Notes: generated from the letters alone by a model not told the origin. Shown: positions 45,788 to 57,125, numbered from the stretch's first letter. The stretch: DNA of 64,000 nucleotides from Diphasiastrum complanatum (GCA_029204225.1 CM055092.1:84536694-84600693), one strand, 5' to 3'. Numbers and translations are program-made.

Positions 45788-47198
45788 GGGATCGAAGCAG
45801 TACTCGCCAAAACACAAGTCCCCACCTAGTATCCTCCTTTACAGCTGTCAACAGTGTCTCCACATTGTAGTAGGCTTCTAGTATGACGGGATCTGGAGAG
45901 TTAGCCACATCGGTCATACAGCGGTTGAGGGCCCTTTGAAAGTCAATTGTCGTGCTCCAACTCTTGTCTGATTTTATTGTTGGCCATTTATAAGCCGCGA
46001 CGCTTGGAGTTTTCACCGTTGACCAAGATCTCCTTCTGGGCATGGGGTGATATGATGGATCTACCCATAATTCTCCTAGTGTCGTTAGATATTCTTTAAT
46101 TAGCTCTGGCTTGCATAGAAGTGCCGCCTTCCTCCACTCTGGTTGGGGATGCAGAAGTGACATGATATCGGCCGATTTCTTCTTGACGAGCTCTTGGAGC
46201 TTTCCTGGTAAGGTATACCTACCTCTGGTCGTAATGTCTAGATATTTCTCGATGAAGAGTGTCGGTTGCTCTAAATCAACTACCAAGAATACTTTGCTAT
46301 ACCAGTGTTTATAACTGCCACAAGAGCAAGAAAGTTGTCGACAAAGTGTGTAGGAACAATGGATGTGGATGGAAGATCAGATTTGGGGGTTGAGGCGACG
46401 TGAGGTGATGAAACGAGAGGGGGTGAAATGGCTCAAGGTGGTGAAAAGCCACAAGGGGGAGATGCAGTCTCGAGCTTGGGCATGTTAGGATCTATTGGAA
46501 AGGTAGTGATTTCGGCCTGTGCGGTGTACTGGAGGTCTTGGTTGAAGGTGCGGTCTCCGCTAGTTTGGAGGTTGCGATTCGGATTCAGGTATGCAAGATC
46601 ACAAATTTGTCATTGGTTTTGGTCTGGACGTCACCTTGATCCGAGAGAAAAAAGACAGACACATCAAATTTGGTGAGGCCTCAAGAGTATGGTAGGTTCG
46701 GGGTGTGTGGAAGGCTCAAAGCCAATGAGATCAGTTGGGGATTGAGAGAGACCACCTGGTCTAGCCCTTTATAGGTAACTGTGAATTGGTTGGTATCGAA
46801 AGTGGAAAAGGCTTGTTGCACCAGGGACTGGTCCTGGACAAGTGGCACCTCTAAATTCACGTTTCTCAGAACTACAAGGCAACTGTCTATGCGAAGAGCA
46901 ACAATTTTTTTGCTCAGTGAGCAACAAAAGGATGGTGTACTGTGAGGGGGGTTACATAGCCAGGCATTCGGTAGGTAGATTGGGGAGATGTCTCTCCCTC
47001 CTCTCTCGGCTGGGCGAAGTGGTTGAGGAGGTCGGGGAATGGGATGACGTGGATCTAATCTGTTGGGACATGGATGGTGATGTAGTTACACGTGAGGATG
47101 TAAAGGGTCTGGGGGATCAATGCAGTGGTTCTTTAAGTGATGCGGATTCTATTTTCAGAAGAGGCAGCGGCATCCGAAAGGTGACGTTTTGGTGCCAT
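45788..47198 (-). pseudogene. Long ORF of the unknown family (copy B), decayed
   Basis: The minus-strand ATG at 47198 gives MAPKRHLSDAAASSENR, followed by frame changes. Later readable blocks are IVALRIDSCLVVLRNVN, LVQQAFSTFDTNQFTVTYKG, LDQVVSLNPQLISLALSLPH, then a proline-rich stretch. The last 190 codons are open: VFLVVDLEQPTLFIEKYLDI, LPGKLQELVKKKSADIM, WRKAALLCKPELIKEYL, MPRRRSWSTVK, KWPTIKSDKSW, TIDFQRALNR, DTRW. The last part matches copy A at 9.6-10.16 kb. The intact protein would be about 450-500 residues. The 3' end is cut by LTR copy 2. I do not recognise the family. A gag-like or accessory retroelement protein is possible, and it lies on the same strand as the gypsy pol at 48-52 kb. 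Confidence 0.6.
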
Positions 47199-47269
47199 GG
47201 TGTGGATCAGGCGATGAATCGGTAGTATGAAGGTCAATGGAGGAAGTTAGGACTATATGGAGATGATGG

Positions 47270-47530
47270 CTTTGATGGCGAGTCAAGAAAGGCTAGCGAG
47301 TCAGAGGATGACTAGTGAGTCAGAGGGTTTGACGAGTCAGACGCAAATCAGAAAAAAATCATGGAAATGATCTGATGGCGAGTTAGTGGATGGCATATGT
47401 CTGATGGCGAGTTAGGAGATGAAAGAAAAATCATGAAAAATGAGGTCACGAGTCAAGCAATCCGGCGAGTCAAGCAGAGAATGCGAGTCAGCAGGCACGA
47501 ATCAGAAAAAGTGACTAAATGACATGACTC
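47270..47530 (-). promoter_or_regulatory. Leader with repeated TGACTCGC motifs
   Basis: Between a TATA box and the ATG at 47198 the minus strand carries about ten TGACTC(G/A) or TAACTCGCC copies, several as TGACTCGCCATCA or TAACTCGCCATCAGA. Two further TGACTCG sites lie in the leader of the gypsy element at 52.86-52.90 kb. TGACTC is also the half-core of bZIP sites, but the function is unknown. Confidence 0.6.
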
Positions 47531-47533
47531 GCG

Positions 47534-47545
47534 CATATTTATAGG
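47534..47545 (-). promoter_or_regulatory. TATA box for the minus-strand unknown ORF
   Basis: The minus strand reads CCTATAAATATG, an excellent plant TATA box about 340 bp upstream of the ATG. The region just right of it would be the U3 of an LTR or an ordinary promoter. Confidence 0.55.
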
Positions 47546-47699
47546 GGGTTCCCTGACTTGCCAATTGTTATTTTAGAAAGTTAATCTTATTTGTGTCAAA
47601 TTATCAGTGTTTACACTATGCACAATCTGTTTCTCAATTGGTTGCCAGATTTACGAGATTTTCTAATCAAAACCTCTCATTGTTTACTAAAAATGGTAG

Positions 47700-48370
47700 C
47701 TTACTAAGAATCGGATCTAGGACTTCTGTGATTAACTAGATCTACATCTACCCTAGGGGTCGACCTAGTCTAAAAATATACTTGACTAACTATCTGTCTC
47801 GATTTGATCTAAATGCTACCTCCCTAGGCTAACTAGTGTTGACTATGCCTAACTAACAGATTTATTGGAACTAAGACCAACTAACTAAGAGGATCTAATC
47901 TGGCCTAGCTTATCCAATCTGAACTATCCATGGGTCACGGTCGGCAACTACCCTAGTCTATGGGTCTTGAGACATTACTCTGAGGCTAAATGATCTAAAA
48001 CCTATTCTAACGGGTCAAATTATGTAGATCTAATAAGACTTCCTAGATTAATCCTAGCTAGTGGGTTGGGATCATCTAACTTGAAACTACTTAGGCTAGC
48101 TAACCAACTAACTGATCTATCTAAACTGAAATTACCTAGCTAACAACTAATCTACTAAGCCACATAGATCTAATCTAACTTAATTACCTGATCTAGCTAT
48201 CTAATCTACTTAGTTATTCTAGATCTAATCGGGATGCTAAGGATCTAACTTCTAGCGATCTAAATATAAACTATCACTTGGATTTAACTAACCTATACTA
48301 TCTCCTATTCGAATTGACAACTATCCGATCTATCTGCCTAGGAATTTTATACCGAAAATGACTCTCGACT
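47700..48370. repeat. Low-complexity ATCTA/CTAAC-rich region
   Basis: About 670 bp built largely from short words such as GATCTAA, CTAACTAAC, ATCTAACT and CCTAGCTA, without a fixed repeat length. It separates the gypsy integrase from the TATA-leader unit. No coding sense on either strand. Confidence 0.65.
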
Positions 48371-48384
48371 CCTACCTAGACTAA

Positions 48385-49547
48385 CTAGCAGAGCGTTGAT
48401 AGTTCATCTTGAGTAGAAGAGGATGATGAGGATGGTGCTTCTGGCACATCTTTGAGTTCAACATTGGCGGAGAGTAGCGACGCAACATGCTGCCATTGAT
48501 GGGCATGTCGAGAAAATTGCCTTGCAAGTCGGCGAGAATAACTGTGCCATTAGGTCGGATCTCTACTACTATGTACGATCCTTCTCCCTGATGCCTAAGC
48601 TTGTCTTTGTGTGTCTTGGAGTTGTATAACAAGGCCAACTCTCCCTTAACGAGATCCTTGGTCTTGATATTTTGATCGTGCTAGGCTTTCTGTTGTTGCT
48701 TTTCTACAGCAAGGGTGAAGTGCTAGGAAGGGAGTCTTATGAAGTTGAATGAGGTTCTCTAATCTCCTCTTGGTAGATTGCTCTGTAGTAAGTCGTTCGA
48801 TGATGACGACTCTCAGACTTGGAACAACAAACTCAATAGGCATTACAGCTTCATGTCCATACACCATCTGAAATGGTATTTGTCCAGTACTCAATTTGAA
48901 TGTGGTTCTGAAAGCCCATAAAGTTGTGTAAAGCTTATGTTCCCAATCCAATTGTGAAGCTTCAACTATCTTCGTGATGATTCCACAGGGGATCTCATTC
49001 GACAATTATGCTTGTCCATTGCAACGCGGATAATAGGGTGTACTCTTCCTATGGACAACCAGATAAGAGAATAATAGATGAGTGATAGTTTAATTTAGGA
49101 AATGTGTTTCGTAATCACTCACGAGCTCTAGTGAGCACCCAAAATGGACTAAGAGGTTCTCATACAGGAATTTGGCAGTGGAGTTGGCATCAGCCTTCCT
49201 CACAACCTTGGCTTCTACCCATTTGGTCAAGTAACGACATAGTCTATGCCCCATTTCCCAAATGGCATTGCAGCCAGTATAGGTCGTAACAACATTCTAT
49301 CCTTTCCCTAGGTTCACTTGAATTGTTGGCACATGTCACACCTCTTGACTTGATAGTGAATATCTTTGAACATTGTGGCCCACCACACGCCGTGTTGTAG
49401 CACTTTTCGATTGGTAGCTTCAGCAACGAAATGCACTCCCCCTCTTTCTTCATGGGCGATGCTTATGACTTGGGACACTTCATGCGGTAGGACACAATGG
49501 CGTATGATTTCATCATTACAAATGTGATAAAGTTGTCCTGCTGTCAA
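48385..49547 (-). pseudogene. Ty3/gypsy integrase (second minus-strand gypsy element)
   Basis: The HHCC zinc region reads VLPHEVSQVISIAHEERGG, HFVAEATNRKVLQHGVWW, FKDIHYQVKRCDMCQQF. After a broken core comes SQLDWEHKLYTTLWAFRTTF, STGQIPFQMVYGHEAVMP and FVVPSLRVVII (the usual WAYRTT...P..L.YG.EAV.P.E). Then follow a tail with KTHKDKLRHQGEGSYIVVEI and a GPY-like end. The DDE core between about 49000 and 49310 has lost most motifs. Stops and frame changes are present, so it is inactive. Confidence 0.8.
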
Positions 49548-49639
49548 TGTGAAAGGGGCAGATTTGATGATTAACCTACGTCATTCTACTTTGCTCATCT
49601 CAAGGGGAGGACGTCCCGCCATAAGATATCCAACTATAA

Positions 49640-50010
49640 TGACTCGACATGGAGCATGATAGCGTCAGGGAGATCATCATCAATCCCTTTACTCTCAGGA
49701 ACATTGTGGATCTGTGAGAGGTGATCTACCAGATAGTGTTGTTATCATTTGCAAACAACTATTTTAAAAGTCAACGAACTCTTGGAGAAGCAATAACCAT
49801 CAGGTGATCCGTCCATTTGTGCATGGTCTATTTACCAGATACAGGAAGGCTTGGTGATCTACGAAGAAGAGAATGGATTGGCTAGCGGGTAATGGCGGAG
49901 TTTCTTCACGTTATATACCATGGCAAGCATTTCACACTCAGTCATCAACTCAGATTTGATCCCTCGTTTATCACTCTTGGCTTTTTACTTAGCAGTTTTT
50001 GCCTTATACA
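49640..50010 (-). pseudogene. Gypsy RNase H remnant
   Basis: In the minus-strand frame: TECEMLAMVYNVKKLRHYPL, then the equivalents of VDHQAL.YL and LLLQEF in shifted frames, and VDHLSQIHNVPESKGIDDDL. This is the RNase H C-terminal half leading to the DHLSR motif of plant gypsy elements. Stops are present. Confidence 0.65.
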
Positions 50011-50960
50011 GAGGTTTATGTTCTCAAAGCGGGCTGGTAGTTTCGTTGATTGTTTTTCCCATCCTTTTCAAAGCTTAGTTGAGTTTTATGATGCTCTTGG
50101 ATGGCTTCATACCTAGATCGGCGAAGGTGATGGGAGCTTTTTCTTTTGGAGAGCCTCAAGATGGGGGATCCAAAGTAATCGGCTCTTTTCCCTTGACATT
50201 AGTTGGTGACTCTGATCGTGGATCAAGGGCCGGATCTTTTACCATCTTTATGTTATTGTCCCATAATGGTACTTCTAGCTTATAAAGAGCTTCGTCCTTA
50301 GCTAGGTCCCAATCTATGCATTCTCGCAAGAGATCATTAATGGTTATGGGAACACTAGTCGTGGATCCGTCGGTTACCGTATCCATTCGGCTTACAACAT
50401 TGCCTTGTGGGGCTCTGTTGTTTCGATAAGATCTTCATTCGCTAGAGGCTTTGGTGGATCTAGTATTTCGGGATTTTGGTGTGGTCTTGAAATAATCATG
50501 ATCTACATATTGGAAGAAATCCTCATCCTCGTACTCTCGACCTTCTTCCAGGGTGAACACCTGAAGAACTTCTATTTCTTTCTCATTGTAGACTCCTTGC
50601 AGTAGTTCCTGGGGTATAGCCTCTAGGCTCATCATAAAAAATGAAGCGAAGTCTTGATGGCCTTCACTAGATTTCTTCACTGGTTGTGCTAATCTCTTGA
50701 TCGGTTGAGATTGCTCAGCTGATGAAACATCAAACTAAAGATAGTCCACCATAGCTAAGGCTTCAGTCCAGTTCACCACATCGGTTTGTGAATCATCACG
50801 TATGACAACTCTCCTCCAACGACGTCCGTCATCAGACTCCTCGTCATAATGAATAGTAGTGGCAGAGCTTGAAACCATAGCTCTTTGGTCTGTTGGTTTC
50901 ATGATCTAGGTATCAGGATCAATCTTGACTACAAAATCGCGATTTTGCAGAACGATACAG
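50011..50960 (-). pseudogene. Protease-RNase H linker; RT not recognisable
   Basis: Minus-strand frames are partly open (LLRECIDWDLAKDEALYKLE at 50.3 kb, SFFMMSLEAIPQELLQGVY at 50.6 kb). They show none of the RT blocks (LDLR/F.D, MPFGL, Y.DD). In related elements this acidic spacer precedes RT. RT seems to have been deleted, leaving spacer joined to RNase H. Confidence 0.55.
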
Positions 50961-50968
50961 TTCTATCT

Positions 50969-51208
50969 CTAGTCATGAAAAGCTTGGGATGTTCTACCTA
51001 GTAGGACACTATAAGATTGGGGAGAGTCGGGCAAGTCCAAGACTACAAAATCTATCACAAAACAAATTTTGACTACTTTGGTATGCACTTTGTTGGCTAT
51101 GCCTAACGGTTTCACACTAGACTGGTCAGCTAGTTGGATTATAAAAGGAGCGCTTACCATACGAGTAAGACCCCATTCGTGATAAAGTTTGGAGAAAATG
51201 ATATTCAC
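50969..51208 (-). pseudogene. Gypsy aspartic protease region
   Basis: The minus-strand frame MNIIFSKLYHEWGLTRM, PFIIQLADQSSVKPLG, then FVIDFVVLDLPDSPQSYSVL and LGRTSQAFHD matches the protease C-terminal half (family: IRMADQ..KPLG, FVVLD.P....YPVLLGRPWL). The DSGA active-site segment should lie just upstream, near 51.2 kb, but is not clear. Confidence 0.75.
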
Positions 51209-51249
51209 TCTGGACGCTCCAGCGACTATGGCCGATTCTTTTGGAAACC

Positions 51250-52541
51250 CTCAATGCGTGATTGGGATGGTCACATGTTTAGCATCTTTCTCCCATCCTA
51301 CCCCTACTTGGTGGACTGGTTGTGATCTCTCTACTTCTTCATTTGGCACCAAATTGGTAGGGTGCACTTCGGGTTTCTCACTGCCTAGTTTGTTTATGTA
51401 GGTCTTCAATCCTTCCCAGAGGGTTAGATGCATTTTGAGTAGAGTGCCTAAGGGCATTTTGAGTAGAGACCTCTCCTTGTTTTTCCTTTCCCATTGGACA
51501 TGTGAGATATGGGTGTCCGTAACCGCAATCTTGACATAGAGGTACAAAGTTGCCTTGTGGCTTGTTAGTGCACTCGGTGATTCTATGGTTCTCTTGACAT
51601 CCGTAACACTTGATGGGAGCTCTAAATCTAGTACCTCTAAGCTGATTGGCATAGATTGGCACTTAGTCATCGTTCTCTCCATCTATGAAATGCATTGGAA
51701 TAGAATCATGTGCTTCCTCTCTAAGGTAGTAGGGTTCTTCAGTCACCCCAACCATTTTCAATTATTGAGTAGCTGGTTGTGGATTTCGTACTACTAAACC
51801 TTGGGTTCTGGGGAGAATGGGAGGTAATGCCAATCTAGGTGGTGGTTGGGGTAAGACACCTTGACATTGCACCAATGGGGTGAGATTCTGTGGGGCTGCT
51901 TGGTTTCTGAGGTTATATCAATATTTGCTGGTATCGTGATTGCTCATCTTGCAAATATGGCAATATTGGGCCAGTCGCTCTAACCTTTGTCTCAACTATG
52001 GGCACTCATTTCCTGTATGGTTGTTAGAGTAGTGTGGACACTAGGATAGGTGGATTCTCTCATTGGATAGGTGTGGGTAGGTCCTAGTTTCATGCCTTTC
52101 AGCTTTTGATCGACAACCGTGGTAAGGTTGATAGTGAGCTTTCTAATTTGCTCGTTGCTTTGCATGTGCAACCTCTCTAAGGTGGATACAATGGTATCGA
52201 TGCTATTGGATGTAGAGGCAGAAGCATCATCGTGTAACTTGCCCTTACATTTTGCATCTTCGCTCTTGGTCGGAGTTATCAGAGTCCGAACTAGTGCTCT
52301 CACTATCGTCGACTCTCTTAATGGCATCGACGCATGGTCGCAAATCTCCCTTGCCATCAAACCTCAGAAGGTCAATCTTGGAGAAATTTCGGATTGCGTG
52401 GGGTACGAATGGCCTAGGATTGTCCATTGGGAGTGGATCTATGTCAATGAGTTCAGGTAATATTTCAATCGGTATGTTGACAAATTCCTTGAGTTCAGGG
52501 AGATCTAGAGTGGATAATCTCCTAGCAGATCTCAGATGCAT
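51250..52541 (-). pseudogene. Ty3/gypsy gag with zinc knuckles (second element)
   Basis: It opens near 52541 (no preserved ATG at the frame edge; TGCATCTGAGATCTGCT context) with LPELKEFVNIPIEILPELID and PMDNPRPFVPHAIRNFSKID. Then come an acidic Ser/Asp block (SESTSSDSDNSDQE), a helical segment ERLHMQSNEQIRKLTINLTT, and two knuckles CYGCQENHRITEC and LCQDCGYGHPYLTC. Both have the CX2CX3HX4C spacing found in some plant gag proteins. Several stops and shifts. Confidence 0.75.
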
Positions 52542-52910
52542 ATAACAGAACGATAATTAGGACTATTTTTGGTATTATCATTTTCTGGTTGTTTTTTTAT
52601 CTTTTTCGTTTTTCTTTTTTCTCAGAAAATTTTTGTAGATCTTTTCAGCATATGGGTGGTCAAATGATGGATTTGATTGATGATCTAACCGATGTGCTAA
52701 TGAATCTCAGATCAAGATTATATCGAGTTCAAAATAAAAGTTAGATGGATGCGAAGCGGTGTAAATGCAAATCCAAAAGGCAATCGAGAAAAGTGAAAAC
52801 AAGCAAAATGTAGATGGGTTCTGATTTGTCAAATGTTCAATTGGCAAGTTAGGCCATACTGGCGAGTCAGACTATCGAGTCAGGCGTGAGAACTTTTTGA
52901 CTCATCGAGC

Positions 52911-53033
<123 letters not shown>

Positions 53034-53091
53034 ACAAGATTTCACATAGTCCCTCTTGACAAGTCCAGACCAAACCCTTTGAACCCTTCAA

Positions 53092-53098
53092 TTTATAG
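53092..53098 (-). promoter_or_regulatory. TATA-like box upstream of the gypsy leader
   Basis: The minus strand reads GCTATAAATTG. Placed right of the CT/GA leader and TGACTCG sites, it is the parallel of the TATA box at 47534-47545. It is probably in the U3 of the gypsy 5' LTR. Confidence 0.45.
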
Positions 53099-53449
53099 CA
53101 TAACAGGTAAAAATAAAGCTGTATAAAGTTTAACAGTACAGAATACCATAAAGCAAAGCAAGTTTTAAGACGCCCAGCTGTTACCTGCTGTTTACAGATC
53201 CATTTCTCCAGAGAATCTGTTGGCTTGGCTTCTTTGACTTATAGCTTTGTTTCTTGTTCTGCCTGCTGTCAGTTGAGATGATGGGTTCTTTTTAAGTTTA
53301 TCTTTCTTGTTTCAGAGCCCATATCAGGTAGAGGAGATTGATCTGCATTTTAGTTTCGTCTTGCCTGTCAGAGGACACTCAAGTTTGTCACTCTTGCACT
53401 GAAGCACATGCATAAACGACCATAATCAATCAAGCATGCATGCCAAAAC

Positions 53450-54282
53450 ATTCAACAATAAAATCAGCATGCAAAACTGTTGAACAATGATTGAAAGAAA
53501 TAAGAAACTATTCTACAACATTTTGGAAGTCCAAGGATCAAGAAACCAACCACTCTTTTGATTCTTGGACATCCCAAGAACATCAAGAACATGGTTGTAA
53601 GAGAGTATGCAAGAACTACACCACAAACCTAGTCTATTTAGTTTACCTGAATGTTGATTCCTACGTTAATCCACAAACAAGAAATGAAATCTTAATCCAC
53701 TCTAGGAAAGCAAAAAATCTAATCCACTCTACTGTCCACAACCACACACAAAGGAGGGAAGGGCAAGACCATGAATGCATTCACTCAAGAAACAAGCATG
53801 ATCAAGGAGCTCAATGGATGCACCAAAACTTGTGGTGGCTCTTCTCATTTCAGCATGGAGTCAGTACATTTCTCAAAAAGCTCCTCTTCTCAAAGAGGGA
53901 GTCTCTTAAATAAGCAAGAGAGCTCCTTAGGTGGCATCCTAGTGGAATTTCCACATTTTACAAACTACAAGTGGAATTAGGCTCTCCACTAGAGGTCACC
54001 ATCAAAAGGTGGCTAACTCTACTTTCTTTAAGAGAAGTCTACTTGCATTCATTACTTTGCCTAGAAATACTAGTTCCTACATGATCATTCCATCTTTCGG
54101 GATTCACCATGAGGCTTACACAGTTCTTGCTTGTCATTGCTAACTAGTATTCCTCGGCTCTCATACTCGGCCCTCAGTCTTCATTCGTCTCATCTTCTCA
54201 GAGACCTCCTTGGTCTAAGGTGAGAGGTGCTCTTGGGTAACTCTGGCCGAGTATCTTGGGGACTCATCAAAATTAGCCAACA
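53450..54282 (-). repeat. 3' LTR (minus strand) of an otherwise lost element
   Basis: The minus strand reads polypurine tract TTAGGGGTGGGATGA then TGTTGGCTAATTTTGATGAG. The first 170 bp match 5728-5880. The left edge is unknown; 53450 is a guess based on sequence character. It does not match DNA right of the copia PBS at 57137, so it probably belongs to a different element from that copia. Confidence 0.5.
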
Positions 54283-54299
54283 TCATCCCACCCCTAATG
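54283..54299 (-). promoter_or_regulatory. Polypurine tract of the 54.28-kb LTR
   Basis: Minus strand ATTAGGGGTGGGATGA, immediately followed by the TGTTGG LTR start. Confidence 0.65.
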
Positions 54300-54503
54300 T
54301 GTTGTAGGACCCACTGCAACTCAAATTGGACAATGTCGTTCTGCTTCCGCATTGGCGTCTTCGATTTCACTTGGAAAAGCATAGATCCTCGTTCGCTTGC
54401 GTAAAACCAAGTGTTTATTATTGCCAGTCTTTATTAAAAACTGCTTTCGCAAATTGCCACAATTTAACTAAAATGTCCTATTGCCGCAAATACTTGATAT
54501 TTT

Positions 54504-54740
54504 TTAAATTGGAGAGCTCCCAACAACTTCACAACTTGCATGCTTGAGTGTTTTCCTTGTGTCTTTTATTTCATCTGCCATTGACGGTTTCATCTCTATT
54601 TTCTTGGCAGATACTAACTTCTGGGAGGTCTGTCTTCTCCATTTTGCTTCTAGGCGTTTCTGCAGTTCCTCTCTCAGTTGAAGTTCCAGTCTTAAGGAAA
54701 ACTTTCGATCTGCAGGTTGCACAAACTTCGATGACCAGTC
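54504..54740 (-). CDS. Unassigned charged ORF
   Basis: Minus-strand frame FVQPADRKFSLRLELQLREE, LQKRLEAKWRRQTSQKL, KKIEMKPSMADEIKDTRK and a stop. It is strongly helical and basic, with a coding-like look. No ATG until inside the frame. It could be an exon of a host gene caught among the repeats. I looked for a TPX2/WVD2-type match and was not convinced. Confidence 0.3.
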   Translation of the reverse strand, partial: DWSSKFVQPADRKFSLRLELQLREELQKRLEAKWRRQTSQKLVSAKKIEMKPSMADEIKDTRKTLKHASCEVVGSSPI

Positions 54741-55289
54741 TCAAGGGGATGGACTCATCATCAAAAAATTGGTGGTAGGAACAGATTTGGATGGATGGTT
54801 TGGTAACGGTAAGAAAACATGATGAAGGCTTGGTGGCAGGGTGAAGGAACTTATACTTCAGCTTTGGACTCTTGCAATGTCAAGCTTCGCTTATTGCTCT
54901 TATGCTATTGTTGTGTTCTTACTACCTCAGCTTCTTGGACCATTCTCTTTATTTCTTCTAGCTGCTTTGCCTGCTTCTTAGATCTTTTTCGGTTGACCAA
55001 CCAATGTAGGTAGTAGTTGGTCTCCACAAGACACTTGCAATGATCTTTTAGCCGCTTCGATAATACTATAAAAAACTAAGGATTTCTCAGAAGAACAGTG
55101 AACTGATGATAAACAAACAGATGGAAGGAAGGGTGGTGGTGGTGGTGACAACGGTAGATGGTGTGGGCGATAGGCATGAGAATGGGTGCAGAATTATGGC
55201 AAGAGGCTGGTTGAAGAAGGAGATTGATACCCCAATGCTTGTGTTTCCCTTTTCTGAAGGATCTTCGTCAGACTGGGGTACTTCTTTTG

Positions 55290-56272
55290 ATTGAGTTGCT
55301 TTGGATTGCCTCATTGTCTTCTTAGCCTTATCATTATCCTTTTTGGTTCGTGACCTTAGAAATGGGTGTTTATTGACTTGTGAAAACAATGACTCCCATG
55401 ATCTTGGTGCTCGCTTTAGTCCATAAAGACTTTTGAAGAGCAAGCACACTTTGGACTCATCCTTGATGAATCCTTGAGGTTGTTCCATATAGATCTCCTC
55501 CTCAAGATAACCATTTAGAAAAGCATTGGATACATCTAATTGGAACACCTTCCATTTGAAAAAACAAGCAAGAGAAATAAAAATTCTTATTGTCACCATC
55601 TTTGCAACAGGTGCAAAGGTCTCCTCATAGTCAAAGCCATGGATTTGAGCAAATCCTTTGGCACATAATCTTGCCTTGAACTTGTTGATGGTGCCATCAT
55701 GATTGTACTTGATCCGAGATACCCACTTGCAACCAATCACATGCTTGTTGGATGGTGATCAATGCATCATACTCTTGCTTCATGGCATCATACCACTCCT
55801 TGGTATTGAGTGCCTCTTGTACATTCTTTGGATCTTCATGAGAAACAAGAAAAGCATAATTTGTAGAATCAAGATCCACTTGCTTGCCTTTATCAACATA
55901 TGAGAGCCTCTTAGGCTCGGATCTATCTCTCATAGATCTTCTTGGTGAAAAAATCCGAGGAAAATCCTCTTCAAATCTCGACCATCACATCATAATTGTC
56001 TTCAATAGCAATAGTTGGTGATGCATCCATAGATGACTTATCTCGGCCCCTTCAAAAGATGAATGTTGATCTTCATGGAAAATAACATCTCTACTTTCAA
56101 GGACTTGAGAAGTACAGAGCACAAAGACTCTATAAGTCTTTTTGGTGGATGAGTATCCAACCATGATCCCTTTGCATGAACTAGAATCATCCTTCTTCCT
56201 TGTTTCCAAGGGAATATGGGCAAAGAATATGCATCCCAAAACTTTAAGGTGATCAACCTTAGGCTTCTTCAA
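55290..56272 (-). pseudogene. Ty1/copia integrase C-terminus and RT N-terminal half
   Basis: On the minus strand: KKPKVDHLKVLGCIFFAHIP (integrase C-terminus) with GYSSTKKTYRVF and ESRDVIFHED. Then the linker with EALNTKEWYDAMKQEYDAL, then RT: GCKWVSRIKYNHDGTINKFK, ARLCAKGFAQ, DYEETFAPVAKM, VFQLDVSNAFLNGYLEEEIY, MEQPQGF and LYGLKRAPRSW. It breaks off just before the YVDD box and joins unrelated sequence at about 55.3 kb. Frame breaks lie between integrase and RT. RT is cut in half, so it is inactive. Confidence 0.88.
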
Positions 56273-57125
56273 ATATAAGATCTCATATGGTGACTTTCCT
56301 CCAAGAGCAATATGTGGGAGTCTATTGCTTCAATAGGACATTCAAAATTATTTGCAGTGTATATTGATTTCTTGGCTCCATCATAAGATGCAATAGAAGA
56401 GAAAGAGCTACACATATGTGAAGAGGCTCCACTATCAATATACCATAATCCATCCTTCTTAAAAGAAGAGGATGAGAAGCTAGAGACCATAAGAGATCTC
56501 TCTCCATCACTTGCAATAGTGTCTTCCTTCGCATTGGAGATATTGGCTTGCTTGAGTTGATTCTTCTTCTTGAAGAAATTGGTGGCATAATAGCCTTTCT
56601 TGCCACAATAAAAGCAGTGGATCTTCTTCTTCTTGAGCTTAGATATAGAAGAGCTCGAGGAATTCTCCTCCTCATCTTTGTCTTTGGATTTGGCTTTGTC
56701 CTTGCTTGAGTATTATTGATATTGGTTCTTGCACCTCCCTTTGTGCTTGTCCTTGACAAATAAAGCTTTGCCATCATTATGATTGAGAGAAAGCCCATCC
56801 TCAAGAGTTTGTACTCTTGTCTTGATTCTTCAAAAATAAGCACACTTTGGAGGGCCTCCAAGCTTGGTAGCTCCTCCTTAATGGCATAGGATTGGACAAG
56901 GTTATCAAATTCATTTCTCAAGCCATTGAGAATGACTTAAACTAGCTCACTTTGATTGATGGAATCACCAATACATGCAAGCTCCCTATGAATATCCTTG
57001 ACTCTCAAAACATAATTAGATGCACTCTCATCACTCTTTTGGCTACTTTGAAAGATTTGATTTCTAAGAGTGAGAAGCCTAGAGGTGTTCTTAGCCTCAT
57101 AGATAGTCTTAAGACTACAAGCGTG
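56273..57125 (-). pseudogene. Ty1/copia gag and protease with internal deletions
   Basis: Starting almost at the primer-binding site: SLKTIYEAKNTSRLLTLRNQ, SDESASNYVLRVKDIHREL, NGLRNEFDNLVQSYAI (gag, with the first third missing). Then comes a zinc knuckle CFYCGKKGYYATNF whose His and last Cys are replaced. Then the protease WYIDSGASSHM (DSG present). Protease sequence runs directly into the integrase C-terminus at 56.27 kb, so the whole integrase core is deleted. One long alternative frame (56322-56921) is partly a frame-shifted reading. Confidence 0.82.

Noticed and set aside
46842-47225. 127-codon plus-strand frame
   Set aside because: It is antisense to the unknown-family ORF; its translation has no recognisable motif, while the minus strand gives ordered coding-like blocks.
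54504-54740. TPX2/WVD2-like microtubule protein exon
   Set aside because: Only a charged helical character is shared; the diagnostic KLEEK and FKA.P motifs are absent.
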